Source of the DNA: Magnolia sinica
Taxonomy: Eukaryota > Streptophyta > Magnoliopsida > Magnoliales > Magnoliaceae
Length of the DNA stretch: 64,000 bases
Direction: 5' to 3'
NCBI RefSeq assembly: GCF_029962835.1
Contig: NC_080574.1
Span: 26,572,001-26,636,000, forward strand
Part shown: positions 1 through 12,462 of the stretch, in pieces
How positions within the stretch are numbered: the first letter of the stretch is position 1
Layout of the letters: every line of letters starts with the position of its first letter
Translations under genes and position numbers: made by a program
The notes under the pieces: model-generated
Databases searched by the model: none
Told to the model about the DNA's origin: nothing
The model's input: the letters and a program-made list of their open reading frames with translations, nothing else

Positions 1-517
1 CCCCCGGACACCAGCCAATGGCAGGTGGTCGGTGCTCTGTGGGCCTCACCATGATGTATGTGTTTCATCCATGCTGTCCATCTATTTTTACCGTTCATTT
101 AACTATTTTACTATATGAGACCAAAAATGAGGTATATCCCAATTTCAAGTGGACCACATTACAGGAAACATTGTTGAATGAGGGTTGACCATTAAAAACA
201 TTTTAGGGGCCATAAAAGCTTTGGAACAAACTGATTTTTGTTTTTTCCGTTCATCTGGGCCTGTATGACCGAATCAACAGATTGGATATCAAATAAACAG
301 TAAAGTGGGCCTTAGGAGGATTTTAATGGTGGATATCCAATCACTATTGTTTTCATGTGGTGTGAACCACCAGAGATTTATATACCTCTAATTTTTGGGA
401 TTAAGACCTAAAATGATCTTTAAAAATGGATGAAACACATACATCATGGTAGGGCCCACAGAGCACCGACCACCAGCCACGGGGCTGATGGCAGGGGGAG
501 TAGCCAATCCGTTTCCC
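1..517. mobile_element. MULE-type MITE, copy A (left end cut by window)
   Basis: The two ends are inverted copies of each other: a 'caccagcc..ggtggtcggtgctctgtgggc' end at the start and its complement near 450-517, closing with 'agtagccaatccgtttcc'. The same ends and core recur in a complete copy at 11,923-12,462. The outermost left terminal bases lie outside the window. There is no coding capacity. The core has the 'gatgtatgtgtttcatccatgctgtcc' motif shared by several repeat families here. Confidence 0.75.
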
Positions 518-1531
518 GCGTGAACGGTCCATATCAGCCACAGTGATTATCAGTCACATACGCACGTGCCGTTTGTAAATTTTCACATACAGCCCATCAT
601 TCTCGCAACCTTCGTATGCCTTTTATCGGACCCCTGCCATGAAGATTATCTCTTACGAAAATCAGGCCCATCCACTCATTTAGTGGGCCATATCTATATG
701 TCTCCTCTAGTTGTTGGATCGGCTGGATTTTAGCTCCAGGTCATCTTCATGGTGGGGCCCACCTCTTTTTATGGTTATGATATCCTACACATGTGAAACG
801 TCGAAGCATCGCATATGCCAGCTGTATACGAGGCATTAACACACTTGAATCTAACTGTCCAAGTACTAAGTCCAAATATGATAGATTGTTAGCTGTCATA
901 CAAAAGTAATTATTCTGTCGTGATGGTGACGATTGATTGTTAGCTATAGTTGTAAGATAGATGACCGTCGAAATTATAAACGAATGTCGGTAATCAGAGG
1001 TTCGGATCAGCCAATCGATCTGAATGTCTACATGTGCTGCGTACCAACTGGGCGGTTTGGATTGAGATGGAAGCCTGCTAAAGTGTCAGGTCGCAGCATG
1101 AGCGCGTATATACACAGTGACACTCTACCAGCTACCATATCAATTTAAATGCACGCGGACCTTCTCCTTGGGAAGAATGTCGACGTCCAAGGCGCTGAGC
1201 AGCAGACATTGCTTATCCGTTGAGTTTCTTGCCTTTAATGATCCGGAAGAGTGTCATGGATGATACACATGCACTCTCAAACCGTGAAAAATTGCATACG
1301 TGCCGCACAAGTAAATTCAATTAGAAATAATAGTTTGCAGTTTAGATGAATAATGAACTAAAAACTAATTATTTAATAAACTGATTATCATATTAGTGGA
1401 CATTTATTGGACGCTTGAAATGAAAGATATTCAATGTTTCTATTTCAAAAAATGAATCAGATATTAGGATCGTTGGAAAAATCTGATTTCGGGACTGTCA
1501 CTCTCAATTTCTGAGTGCTTGCGGATCAATT
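518..1531. other. Intergenic stretch, no gene recognised
   Basis: About 1 kb of ordinary AT-leaning sequence. The longest open frame is 71 codons and shows no recognisable motif or splice context. A short 'ggtggggcccacc' motif near 750 resembles the MITE core, but no bounded element could be defined. Confidence 0.5.
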
Positions 1532-1995
1532 GGGAGCTGCTTAGGTGCAGCTCTTACCGTGGGGCCCACTTTGATGTATGTATTGCATATCCGTGCTGGA
1601 CATCCGTTTTTACAGATTATTTTAAAGCATTATATCCCGAGAATGAGACAGATCCAAATCTCAGGTGGACCGTACCATAGGAAAGAGTTATGATTGGTGA
1701 TTAAGAACTTCTTGTGGGTCACGAAAGTTCTGTTCCAAGATGATATTTGTTTGTCCCTCCATCCACGTTCGTGTGACGGTGGGAAGTTTTTAATGGTGGG
1801 GCGTTCAATCACCACTGATTCCTATAGTATGATCCACCCAGATTTGAATCTGGTTCATTTTTGGGCTCATGCCCTAACTGATCTGAAAAAGCAAATGGAC
1901 CGCGTGGATGTATGATACATACATCAAGGTGGGCCATACGGTAAGTGACGCACTGTCTTGGGTGAGGAGGCCGGGGCCGCACCTTATCCGCTCCC
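1532..1995. mobile_element. TIR element, MITE family B
   Basis: The ends are inverted repeats: left 'gggagctgcttaggtgcagc' at 1532 and a right end near 1976-1995 whose complement reads 'gggagcggataaggtgcggc'. Inner arms around 'cttaccgtggggcccac' and 'gtgggccatacggtaag' also pair. There is no coding capacity and no clear target duplication, so the exact boundaries are provisional. Confidence 0.55.
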
Positions 1996-2003
1996 GAGCC
2001 AAT

Positions 2004-2567
2004 GAAATCGGATTGCGTACTGAGTTACTCAGTACGCTCTTATCTGAGTTACTCAGTACGCTCTTATCGTACTGAGTAAACTCTGTTGGGCCCACCGTGA
2101 ATGCATGTGGTTTATCCACGCTGTCCATCCATTTTTAGAGATCATTTTAGGCATTGAGATCAAAATTGAAGTATATCCACACCTCAACTGAACCATACCA
2201 CATGAAACAGTGGAAATATTGGTTTCCACCGTTGAAACCTTTCTGAGGCACGCAGTAATGTTTATTTTTCATCCAACCTGTTCATAAGATCAAACAGAAA
2301 TAGATGGAGGGAAAAAAACAAATATCAGCTTGATCTAAAACTTCTGTGGCCCCTAAGAACTTTTCAACGATAGAACTTCAATTCAAACTGTTTAAGCTGG
2401 TGTGGTCCACTCGATCTTTTTATAGGATTTATTTTTGCGCTAAAGCCCTAAAATTATCTGGTAAAATTGATGAACGGGTTGGATAAAATGCATGAATTAA
2501 GGTGGGACCCACAGAGTTTACTCAGTACGCTTAGGGTACTGAGTTACTCAGTACGCAATCCGCTTCC
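2004..2567. mobile_element. TIR element, MITE family C
   Basis: The terminal inverted repeat is built on 'ggattgcgtactgag' followed by 'ttactcagtacg'. It is present at the left end (2009 onward, with an extra internal duplication of the 'gagttactcagtacgctcttatc' block) and inverted at the right end (2515-2567). The inside again has the 'gggcccaccgtgaatgcatg' and 'ctgtccatcc' core. It lies 8 bp from element B. No target duplication was found. Confidence 0.65.
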
Positions 2568-4039
2568 TCGACAGTATCCTACTAGGTTGAGGATCAAGAT
2601 CCACCGTCTAGAGTGCCACGTGTACAGTTGAAGGGTGGTACTATCCTAACGTGGTAGAGACTATTCTTATCCCTGTTTTAGTGCAACGTGAGTGGTCTTT
2701 TTCTATTGCGAAGTTTTGTCTTTCATCACGTTGAAAAATCTACAGAGCGATATGCATCTTCATCCACACTTTATTAGATTAGAAAGGGAAATGACTCAAA
2801 ATGAAGTGGGAGACACCCATCATGAAAGGAAGCTATGGGTGATGGTGCGATTAGCTGGGACCCATTTCCCATCACCTTCCAATAACAAGACGTCCGCAGC
2901 GAGCTTTTGTTTTACCCCTTGATGATTTTCATATTGGAAGATGCTCCCTTATAATTAGATTTTTCAGGGAAGTTTTGGCTTTTTCGTAACTTTCTCTTGT
3001 AAATTGTGATTGGACGGAAGATGCCGTTCATGTTCAGCGAAACAGAATCCAGCCTGGCTATCTCATTCCTGCAGGTCTGTTCTCGGCATTTCGATGCTTG
3101 TGTCCGTGTGTAGGCTCCTGCAAGCCAGCAAACGGGTAGTTTCCTGACGCAGGGGCGGTGGATCTGGACTTTCCATTTGCTGGGTTCCCTCGGTGGTCCT
3201 GGTCCATAGCTCAAAAACCAATTTATGTGGACGCGCTGTGTCATCCACTTCAAATAAATTAGGATGGGACCCGGAGGGATAAAAGTAGGATTAATTTCTA
3301 ATAAATTCGAAATAATTTGATTGATGATTAAAAAAAATATGAAATTACAAATATTTAAATAAGGAAGGTTAAGACGGAGATTTAGACTTAGACACCAACT
3401 CAAACAACTTTTTAAAAATGACTTACTATAAATAGTAATTTACCATTTATAGACTGCCTCTATTTCTACTAGACTTCTTAGTTTTTAGCTAAGTGTTCAT
3501 TTTCTACCACGCAAAGGATTAAAAGTTATACTACCCATAGCGGGCAACTGGGCATAGCAGGGTTAGGGTTGGTTGTCTTAAGTAGGTTCCCTTACCCCAA
3601 AATCATATATAATATTTTGAAAAACTCATCCCAGTTTGTGAGATATAATTGATTTAAGGTTCCGACGGTCTCAATCATTTCCACCTCCAATCAGGCCTCT
3701 CTGGTCTATCTTTGCCATGAAAGTGTTTGCGATCTGCTCTACATCGTCATTTAAGCCATGGATCACCCATGTTAGGGACCACCGGGTGGATGGTCCCCGC
3801 TTAGCAGGCTCAATTATATCATTTTATGGAAATTAAATACTTTTTTTAGGAGGGTAATAATAATAATAATTTTTTTAAAAAAGGACACTATCACTGCAAC
3901 AGTTGGCTCATGATTGAAAGGAGTTGAGAAATTTTCATCAAGGCATGCAAATCAATCAAAAATAATAACCATAATCAAAATCAATCATGGGCCTTATCCT
4001 AGATCAAGGAGAGCTTGTCAATTCACTCCGGTAAGATGA
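2568..4039. other. Intergenic stretch upstream of the receptor kinase gene
   Basis: No gene is supported. Open frames up to 163 codons on the minus strand (2912-3403) show no domain, start context or splice structure. An AT-rich section with 'aataataataat' lies near 3855-3870. Confidence 0.5.
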
Positions 4040-4190
4040 GCATAACAATATTACTTGGGCCCACGAGGGGGGTTCGGGTTCCTGACCCATGAGATGTGAG
4101 GCCTGGGCTATGAGATAAAAGGATTGATTTGCCATCCTCTAACAGTTCAAGCTTTTAGAGCAAGTGGTTAATTATCCGGCATCAAATTGT
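4040..4190. repeat. Dispersed repeat, second copy at 42.9-43.1 kb
   Basis: From 'gggcccacgaggggggttcg' through 'gagcaagtggttaatt' this stretch matches 42,940-43,070 closely, including 'gagatgtgaggcctgggcta'. Both copies sit near genes. The family was not identified; a retroelement fragment or SINE relative is possible. Confidence 0.6.
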
Positions 4191-4837
4191 TACCCGTTGA
4201 GCTTTCGATGGTCCATTTGATAGCCATATATAGGATGGTTTGGATTTTGTTTTTAATTGCGTTTGTTTTTTTCTTCCCCTGCTGCACTGAAATGGCCTAC
4301 TTTTTCGATGATTTCATGATCAAATTGGTTGGCACTACATGGAAACCAGCATGTGTCACCCATTGGAGCCCGCATGTGAGATGATCCTATGATCTGAGCC
4401 GTTCATGTTTTGGATGCTGCCCGAGCTTGACCATAGTTAGAGACTACTAAGGCCGAGTGGATGATTCTGACCACATGTATAGCTGAATATGGAGCTTTGA
4501 GAAAGATTGTTTCCTTGCCTCATACTTAGCTCAATTGAATGGTCTGGATCGTCCTTTTGCCATCAGTATTGGACCGTAAGTATTAAAATACACCTGGATA
4601 ATAGACAGGTAGCATTATTGGACCGATTTCACATGTGGGCCCAATGAGCTACGACAGGCAGATGATCCTCTGTCTCAACGTAAGCAATACTAAATTGTCT
4701 GTCTTATGTCGTCCTTGCCTTCCGAGAAAAAGAAAACAACTACTTATCGTTTCATTGTTCTTGTTTTACAGATATTTTAATGCTACTGCAGAGCTTTTAC
4801 CGTCCAAAAGATTTCCCATGATACATCCACTCGCAAA
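4191..4837 (+). promoter_or_regulatory. 5' region of the CEPR2-like gene, possible 5'-UTR intron
   Basis: This is the immediate upstream region of the receptor kinase. A consensus-like donor ('caacgtaagc' at 4680) and a pyrimidine-rich acceptor ('cttgttttacag', ending 4771) would bound a 92-bp intron in the leader. No TATA box could be assigned with confidence. RNA evidence would be needed to accept the intron. Confidence 0.3.
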
Positions 4838-7800
4838 ATGACATTCCTACCCTTATTTTTCTTCCCAATGGCAAGAAGCCCTCTTCCCACCCTCCTCCTA
4901 ACTACCATTTTCTTTTTTGCCCTTTTCCCGCCCTCATCTGCCAAAACGGGTGCAACTCAGGCCCTTCTCCAATTCAAAAAACAGTTAAAAGATCCACTGA
5001 ATTTCATGCAAAGCTGGAAAGACTATGAATCCCCCTGCAATTTCTTGGGAATCTCTTGTGACCCAATTACAAAAGAAGTCACTGGAATCTCCCTAGTGAA
5101 CAGATCCCTCTCGGGCGAGCTCTCTTCCGCCATCTGTGCCCTCCCGAGCCTGGATTCTCTTGTTCTCACAACGAATGCGATTTCCGGCCATCTCCCAGCC
5201 ACGCTCGCCAATTGCAGTAATCTTCGAGTTCTTGATCTCTCAGAAAACAGTTTCGCGGGTCCCTTGCCAGATCTTTCGTCTTTGGTTGACTTAGAGGTTC
5301 TCGACTTGTCGGAAAACTACTTTTCGGGGGGGTTCCCCACATGGGTCGACAAGTTATCAAGATTGACTTCACTGAGCCTTGCTGAGAATGAATTTGATGA
5401 GGGCGAGATTCCGGAGAGTCTTGGGAATTTGAAGAACCTGACGTTGATTTACATGGCCGGTTGTAATTTTAGAGGAGAGATCCCGAGCTCAATTTTTGAG
5501 CTGAATGCCCTGGAGACATTGGATTTTTCGAAAAACAAGCTATCCGGAAGTTTCCCAAAAGCGATTTCCAATTTGAGAAGTCTCACCAAGATCGAGCTCT
5601 ATGCGAACAATTTCACTGGAGAGATTCCACCAGAGTTTGCAAACCTCGTTCACTTGCGTGATTTCGACATTTCCCATAACCAAATGACTGGGAAACTGCC
5701 TGTTGAGATAGGTAATATGACGCATCTGAGGGTTTTCCAATTGTATGAAAACTACTTTTACGGGGAAATCCCCGAAAGGTTTGGGGATTTAAAGTATCTC
5801 GAGGGATTCTCTATTTACAAGAATAATTTCTCAGGAGAATTTCCACCAAACTTTGGACGGTTCTCGCCGCTCACGAGTATAGACATATCTGAGAACAGGT
5901 TTTCTGGTGGGTTTCCGAGGTTCTTATGTGAAAGCAAGAGACTCATGTTCCTGCTCGCATTGGATAATAGCTTCTCTGGTGAGTTTCCAGATACTTATGC
6001 AGAGTGCAAGTCATTGGAGAGGTTCAGGATCAGTCAAAATCACTTAGTTGGGACGATTTCAGATGGGATTTGGGGATTACCTAATGCCAAGATCATTGAT
6101 TTAGCAGATAATGGTTTTGTTGGAAAGATATCTTCAGAGATGGGGATCTCAACTAGCTTGAATCAGCTGTCTTTACATAACAATAACTTCTCAGGTGAAC
6201 TTCCATCAGAACTGGGCAAGCTCACGCAGTTACAGAAAATTTCTGCCAATAACAATTCCTTCTCTGGTAAGATACCTTCTGAGATTGGAAACTTGAAGCA
6301 GTTATCGTCTTTGCACTTGGAAGAGAACTCATTAACAGGAGCAATACCATCAGATCTCAGTAAATGCACTAGATTGGTCGACCTGAATCTTGCAGAGAAC
6401 TTCCTGACTGGTAAAATTCCCGACACCTTGTCCCTGTTGAGTTCTTTGAACTCTCTGAATCTATCACAAAACATGCTTTCCGGTTCGATTCCAGAGGATT
6501 TACAGGCCTTGAAGCTAAGTTTCATTGATTTCTCCCAAAACCAATTATCAGGAAGTGTTCCCCCTGAACTTCTGATAATGGCTGGAGACCAAGCGTTTTC
6601 TGGCAACACACAGCTCTGTGTTGACAGAAAAACTGGAAATCAGCGAAATTCTGAAATGGATATTTGCAAACCAAGCCATTCCCACAAGGAAATTGCAGGA
6701 AAGAAACTGGTTTTGGCTTGTGTTATATTGTTGTCTCTGATAGTTGTTTTAGCTGGACTGGGTTTTGTGAGTTACAAGAGCTTCAAGCATGATGAATCTT
6801 GTAAAGAAAATGACCAAGAAGCAGGGTTTGGAAAAGATCCAAATTGGAAACTTGAATCTTTCCATCAAAAGGAATTCGAGGCAGAAGAAATTTTTAATCT
6901 GGAAGAAGAGAATCTTATTGGAAGTGGGGGCACTGGGAAAGTTTATCGATTAGATTTGAAGAAGAATGGAGGAACTGTCGCCGTAAAGCAACTGTGGAGG
7001 GGAAATGAAGTGAAAGTTATGGTGGCAGAAATGGAGATTTTGGGAAAGATCCGGCATAGAAATATTCTGAAGCTTTATGCGTGTTTGACAAGTGGGGGCT
7101 CGAATTTTCTTGTTTTCGAGTACATGCCAAATGGCAATCTGTTTCAAGCTCTTCGCCGGGAAATCAAAGGTGGAAGACCAGAGCTGGACTGGATCCAACG
7201 ATATAGAATTGCCTTGGGAGCTGCGAAGGGTATTGCATATCTTCACCACGATTGTTCACCAGCTATTATCCACCGAGATATAAAATCTACCAACATTTTA
7301 CTTGATGAGGATTATGAGGCAAAGATTGCTGATTTTGGAATAGCAAAGATCGCTGAAGATTCTTCAGCAGGATCAGAGTCAAGCTGTTTTGCTGGCACTC
7401 ATGGTTATTTTGCTCCAGGTGAGTTTCAAAACAAATATCTAATTTGCACTAGTCTTCAAAATGTCAAAGAATAATTAGATTATTGATTTGTGGTTTTTGT
7501 AATGATTTGCATTCTGAAGATCTTTAGGCCCTGTTTTTGGCTGCCACTTAAAATCATTTCACCTGACTTTAGTTAAAAGTAATTATGTATTAGAGACCAT
7601 AGTTTATGTAAATTGTTGGTTTATGAAGATTATTTTCGTTTTTTTTTTCCAAAATCTCTTATACATAATTATTGTTAACTAAAATGAGATGAACTCATTT
7701 TCATTCTGGATGCATATTTCATAGTCCATTAATACGAATTGCCTATAAGCATCTTCGATTTCTCATAATTTATAACTCGAGTTTAGAAACATGCCAAGGA

Positions 7801-8187
7801 ACCTTTATTATTCTCATCTATATTTTCTTTTCAGAGCTTGCATATACTCTCAAGGCGACCGAAAAGAGTGATGTCTATAGTTTTGGCATTGTCCTACTTG
7901 AACTGGTAACAGGCAGGGGTCCTATTGAGCCCGAGTATGGCGATGGAAAAGACATTGTCTATTGGGTTTCTACTCGTCTCAATGACCGGAAAGATGCTGT
8001 TGAAATTCTTGACCGTAGGGTGTCAATAGCTGCTGAAGATGACATGATCAAGGTCTTGAAGGTTGCTGTTCACTGCACTACCAAGCTGCCGTCTCTGCGT
8101 CCCTCCATGAGGGAGGTGGTCAAAATGCTTCTCGATGCCGATCCATGCACAGTTGCAACTGTAGAGAAGAATTCTGGTAAATACTGA
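4838..8187 (+). CDS. CEPR2: LRR receptor-like kinase, CEPR2 type (subfamily XI)
   Basis: Two exons (4838-7418 and 7835-8187) are joined by a GT-AG phase-2 intron inside the APE motif, giving 977 aa. Seen in order: a hydrophobic signal peptide at about residues 11-36, an LRR N-cap with paired Cys (about 38-76), about twenty extracellular LRRs, a C-terminal Cys cap, one membrane helix (about 622-645) and a Ser/Thr kinase. The kinase keeps its glycine loop (GSGGTG, about 693), VAVK lysine, HRD (about 812-814), DFG (about 832) and GTHGY..APE, so it should be an active RD kinase. The length equals that of Arabidopsis CEPR2. Family knowledge: plasma-membrane receptors for C-terminally encoded peptides signalling nitrogen status and affecting root growth. 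Met11 (4868) directly precedes the signal peptide and may be the true start. No breaks were seen. Orthology to CEPR2 rather than CEPR1 rests on remembered sequence similarity. Confidence 0.93.
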
Positions 8188-10124
8188 TAGCGGTTTTCTT
8201 TTACAAGTGTGGGTCCTTTTTGTTGATTATAGCTGTTTCCATCCTGGTAGATTTTGTTTTTCATAGACCTTTGTGTGTGTTTTCTTCAGTTAATATGAAC
8301 ATGGCATTGCTGTTGGGGCATATGGTTAGATAAAATTAGCATAATTCTGGGCATTCGATGAATGTGGATAGTTCAGAACATTTTGTATGATCGGATCGTT
8401 GGCTCACACTATCTTGTCTATGGATGTGTATATACAGTTAAGATTTAAGAACAAGCAATATGGCCATATTTCTTATTTTGTTTGTTTGGATAGAGAACCC
8501 AAAACATGGACATGGAGAACCCATGTGGATTGCTTTGTTAATAGAGAAATGCAGAATCCAATAGAAAATTCCTTGTTTGGTTTGAATGGCAGTTTTCCAT
8601 GGAAATGTTAAGCGGTCAACAGCCCTAATCTTAGATATCCGCACTTTTCTTTTCCAAAGATTTTGTTGTTCCCAAACAGACCCCTAGGACCTAATGGCAT
8701 GAAACCATGTTCAAAAAGATATTGGCTGTCATACAAAAGGTCTTTGATGGTAGCTCATCTGAGGTTTGCGTTTAAAACAAAGTTTCAGGAAAATCTAAAA
8801 CACTTTTTTTTTTGGAACCTAAAGAGAAACAGGAATAAAAGATTAAAAAAAAAAATTTAAAAAAATCCAAGCATGTAGGTAAATATTTGTCTAAAACAAG
8901 TAGGTTTCAACCGAAGTTTAAAGCATCATCAGAACAGGTGGTTCTCACTGAATATGAACAGGTTTCATCCATAAACGATAGGGCTGGATCAACTCCATAT
9001 AGATCCAAAACAGCCTGAGATAGTGCGATATGACCCAGCTTGGATGGTGTCAATCAATAGGTACATTGAAACTGATATTTAGTCCCTGGTTTTGACATTA
9101 AACTAATACTTAGATGGTTGAACTTCTTTTACATGGATTTATAGGAACCCTTATCCATGACCATTGGAATGGGTTCATGAATTTGCAAAAACTGAGATCT
9201 GTTTTTTAATGAAAAACATGAGTGGCCTTATTTTGATTTCAGCAGGTTTGGATGCAGTATTCAATCTAGTTGTAATTTCATTTCTTAGCATTTTTATGAG
9301 GATAATTTCAATCAAGTTGTAATTTCATTCCTTAGCATTGTATTCAATCAAGTTACAAATACAATAGTTTTCAAGTTGGACTTGAAAGAAATGCGATTGC
9401 AATTTCAGAGCTGCCTGCTTAATGAATTCTAAAAAACATCATTGATTGTTGTCGTTGCCTCTTGACTAACCTTTTCCATCACAAATCAGTTGGTCAGTAC
9501 ATCCAAACACTTCCTCTGGTTTGTAGATGGAAAGAATTCTCACACAATTTTATCCTTTTGTTGTTCTTGATGTAAATATCAAAAGATAAACAATGGTTTG
9601 AAAAAGGAATGACGGATGAGTGTTGTACTGCGAATGCTTCTGGATGAATGTGGACTATTGCCATTTGTCTCTAATGGTTTCAAATCCCAGTTTTCCTATC
9701 AATGGCCTTCAATCAGAACTTAAAATCAAAGAGCATTCATTGATCTACATTCAACAGGGAAAAATCAGTGGGCCATCTAGCAATGGACCCAACTAATGGA
9801 AGTGTAATGTAGTGACCAATGCGACCATATGTACGGTGGAAGTCGCAACGTTCGAAGACGGCAAGACCAGCTCATGGAGACACGAAAGCTCATCAATGCA
9901 TGTAACTCTGCATATCACTTCGAGCACCTTGCATGTGACTCACAAGTCACAGAGTATTTTGTTAACCTTCACCAACTGATCTAGGCCGTCCATTCCGAAT
10001 GGCCACCTTCTAGTTAGCCTCCTATCCGAAATCCAACTATTAATCCACGTAGTGTATATTAGGCCTACAGGGCTAATATTTCAGTCCACGCCAAGTATGA
10101 CTTGGCTAGGCTCGAATTCCTTAA
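8188..10124. other. 3' flank of CEPR2-like gene and intergenic DNA
   Basis: The 3' untranslated region should lie in the first few hundred bases. No other gene was found. A short local duplication built on 'caatctagttgtaatttcat' and 'caatcaagttgtaatttcat' occurs at about 9260-9355. AT-rich and A-tract sequence at 8800-8870 may mark an old insertion. Confidence 0.5.
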
Positions 10125-10718
10125 GGGTCTGTTTGGGCCGTGGGATTAGAAGGGATTAGGTAGGATGGGATTCAAAAAATATAATTATTACCCATGGCAG
10201 GTATTGTCCCCGTTGCCATGGGATAAGATTAATGCCCTGCTTTGTTGATAATACGGTGGTACATTGAATGGATATACCCACCATCATTTGAAATTATTGA
10301 GAATAAAACACATGTTATATCTAAACTGTTCATTTGTTTTGTAACCTCATTTTATGGCATGGACCTAAATATGAGGTAGATCCAAAACTTATGTGGCCCC
10401 AAAGAAGTTTTCAACGGTGAGTATTCAATCCCCATTGCTTTCTATGGTGGGGTCCACTTGAGCATTAGATTTACCTGATTTTTTGGCCCATGCTCTAAAA
10501 TAATCTCAATAAATTGGTGGAGGGTGTGGATATAGCCCACACATCCTGGTGGGACCTACAACAACTTGCTAATATTGAGTGAAATTGGCACCGGACCCAA
10601 TGCAATTCTATTTAATGTAATTCCAAGCTTTTCCATTCTTCCCAAAAATGGAGTGGAATTGGCACAGATGAATCCCATCCCACCTAATCCCCTCCAATCC
10701 CACCGCCTAAACAGACCC
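10125..10718. mobile_element. TIR element with Tourist/Harbinger-like ends (GGGTCTGTTTGG)
   Basis: The ends are long inverted repeats: left 'gggtctgtttgggccgtggg' then 'attagaagggattagg', right the complement ending 'cgcctaaacagaccc'. The terminal GGGTCTGTTTGG resembles PIF/Harbinger-derived Tourist MITEs. Flanking TAA and TAT would be a degraded 3-bp TSD. The interior (10,330-10,570) carries the 'gtggggtccact' repeat core common here. No coding capacity. Confidence 0.65.
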
Positions 10719-10843
10719 TATGGTGGCTCAAGCTAATCCCATTTCCAATCTCCCAAAGGCCTCATTACCGTTACCCGTTCGGATGTCACCCTCTATAACA
10801 GATTGGAAGACCATTACTTCTGGAATATTTCAACTATTGTTTT

Positions 10844-10991
10844 GTTTTGGTTTTTTTTTTTTTACACACGCACACGCCCCCCGCACACTCACGCTTGTGT
10901 AATTTCACGACCTATAGATGCTTGAACCCTTGACCGGGTGTTGAAACTCCTTAAGAGTCTAGCACCGGTGCAAGAGTAAGGATCCTCTTTG
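10844..10991 (-). mobile_element. SINE (tRNA-like, poly-A tailed) with perfect 12-bp TSD
   Basis: Read on the minus strand, a 148-bp unit contains 'gggttcaagcatc', resembling a Pol III box B, and ends in a GT-rich stretch and an A tract (plus-strand T tract 10,851-10,863). It is flanked by identical AACTATTGTTTT copies at 10,832-10,843 and 10,992-11,003, the hallmark of target-primed insertion. A relative lies at 63,767-63,905. The assignment to a named SINE family is open. Confidence 0.75.
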
Positions 10992-11003
10992 AACTATTGT
11001 TTT

Positions 11004-11913
11004 ATTTGCTTCATCGTCCGTCTATTTGTTACAACATATTAAAAGGTTAGGTTTCGTCCAATAAAGGAGCGACGAATATTAACAGTGGGGCCCACAATGT
11101 CAACAGTTTGGATTACTGGCCCCCTTTATCTAACTTGTACAAATTGAGAACCCAATTCCAACTTTCCACCGCCTGCATGAGAAGTTCCTCTGGGCGGAAG
11201 ATATATGGGTCCACCTCAATGTCCGTGTGACATCCACTCCCTCCATCTGCTCACACTAGGACACTAGACAGACACGAGGCAGATCCAAAAGTCAAGTGGG
11301 TCACACGATAGGAAACAGTGGGGATGGAACGGCCACCGTTGAAACTTTGCAGGGGCCATCCCTGATGTTTATATGACATCCAAACCCTTCCTAAGGTAAT
11401 TGCCTCTGGCAGGAACGGAAAACACAAATATTAGGCTATTCCAAAACTTACTGTAGCCGCACAAAGTCTTCAATGTTTGGTGTTCAATCCTCCTCTGTTT
11501 TCTATCGTGTGGCCTACTTGATTTTTGGATATGTCTCATTTTTAGTATCATGTCCTTATGTGGTATGGAGAAACTGATAAACGGAGTGGATGTCTCGTTG
11601 GATCCCACACAGCTTCCACTTACGGGCAAGTGGCGTACAGGTGTGATGCACTTCTTAATGATGGCAACAGTCCTCTACTTCACATTGCTTGGCACCGAAG
11701 GAAAGCTTGATGCTGTAATCTATGTTTTGCTAACCCCACGGCCCACGCGCGTGTATAACTTCTTCCCTCATTTGGCGCCATCACTAATGTGCCATTTGTT
11801 CATGAGATCCCAACCTGACTCAAAAGCCTCCAAGATTAGAAGATCCTCACCTTTCGAATAATCAATGATCAATTTCAAAACCAAATACACTAATGTTCAA
11901 GAAAAAAGTGCCG
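11004..11913. repeat. Intergenic DNA with a degenerate TIR-like repeat (about 11,170-11,640)
   Basis: The arms around 'gtgtgacatccactcc' (about 11,223) and 'ggagtggatgtctcg' (about 11,583) are inverted copies, and nearby sequence has the usual repeat core (gccaccgttgaaac). Boundaries are unclear. No gene is supported. Confidence 0.4.
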
Positions 11914-11922
11914 AAAGATTAC

Positions 11923-12462
11923 GGGAACGGATTGGCTACTCCCACTGACACCAGCCCCGTGGCTGGTGGTCGGTTCTCCGTGGGTCCCACCATGATGTAT
12001 GTGCTTCATCCATTCCGTTCATCCCATTTTAAATATAATTTTAGTAATTTGTACCAACAATGACAGGGATTTAAATCTCAGGTTGACCACACCACAGGAA
12101 AACAATAGTTATTGGATATCCACCATTAAAATCCTCCTAAGGGCCACCGTACTTTTTATTTGACATCCAATCTGTTGATTAGGTAATACAGACCCAGATG
12201 AAGGGGAAAAAAAAAATCAGCTTGATCCAAAACTTTTACAGACCCCAAAAAGTTTTCAATGGTCGAAGTTTATTCAACATATTATTTCATGTAATGTGGT
12301 TCATTTGAGATCGGGATATTACTCAGTTTTGGTCTCATGCCATAAAAAGATCTATAAAAATAGATGGACGGCATGGATGAAACACCCACATCATGTTGGG
12401 GCCCACAGAGCACCGACCACCAGCCATTGGCTGGTGGCAGGGGGAGTAGCCAATCCGTTTCC
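11923..12462. mobile_element. MULE-type MITE, complete copy with 9-bp TSD
   Basis: This 540-bp element begins GGGAACGGATTGGCTACTCC and ends with the inverted counterpart GGAGTAGCCAATCCGTTTCC. It is flanked by identical AAAGATTAC at 11,914-11,922 and 12,463-12,471. A 9-bp target duplication and G-starting inverted ends fit Mutator-like elements. The inner arms, including 'gagcaccgaccaccagcc', are also inverted, so the transcript could fold. There is no coding capacity. Same family as copy A at 1-517. Confidence 0.88.
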
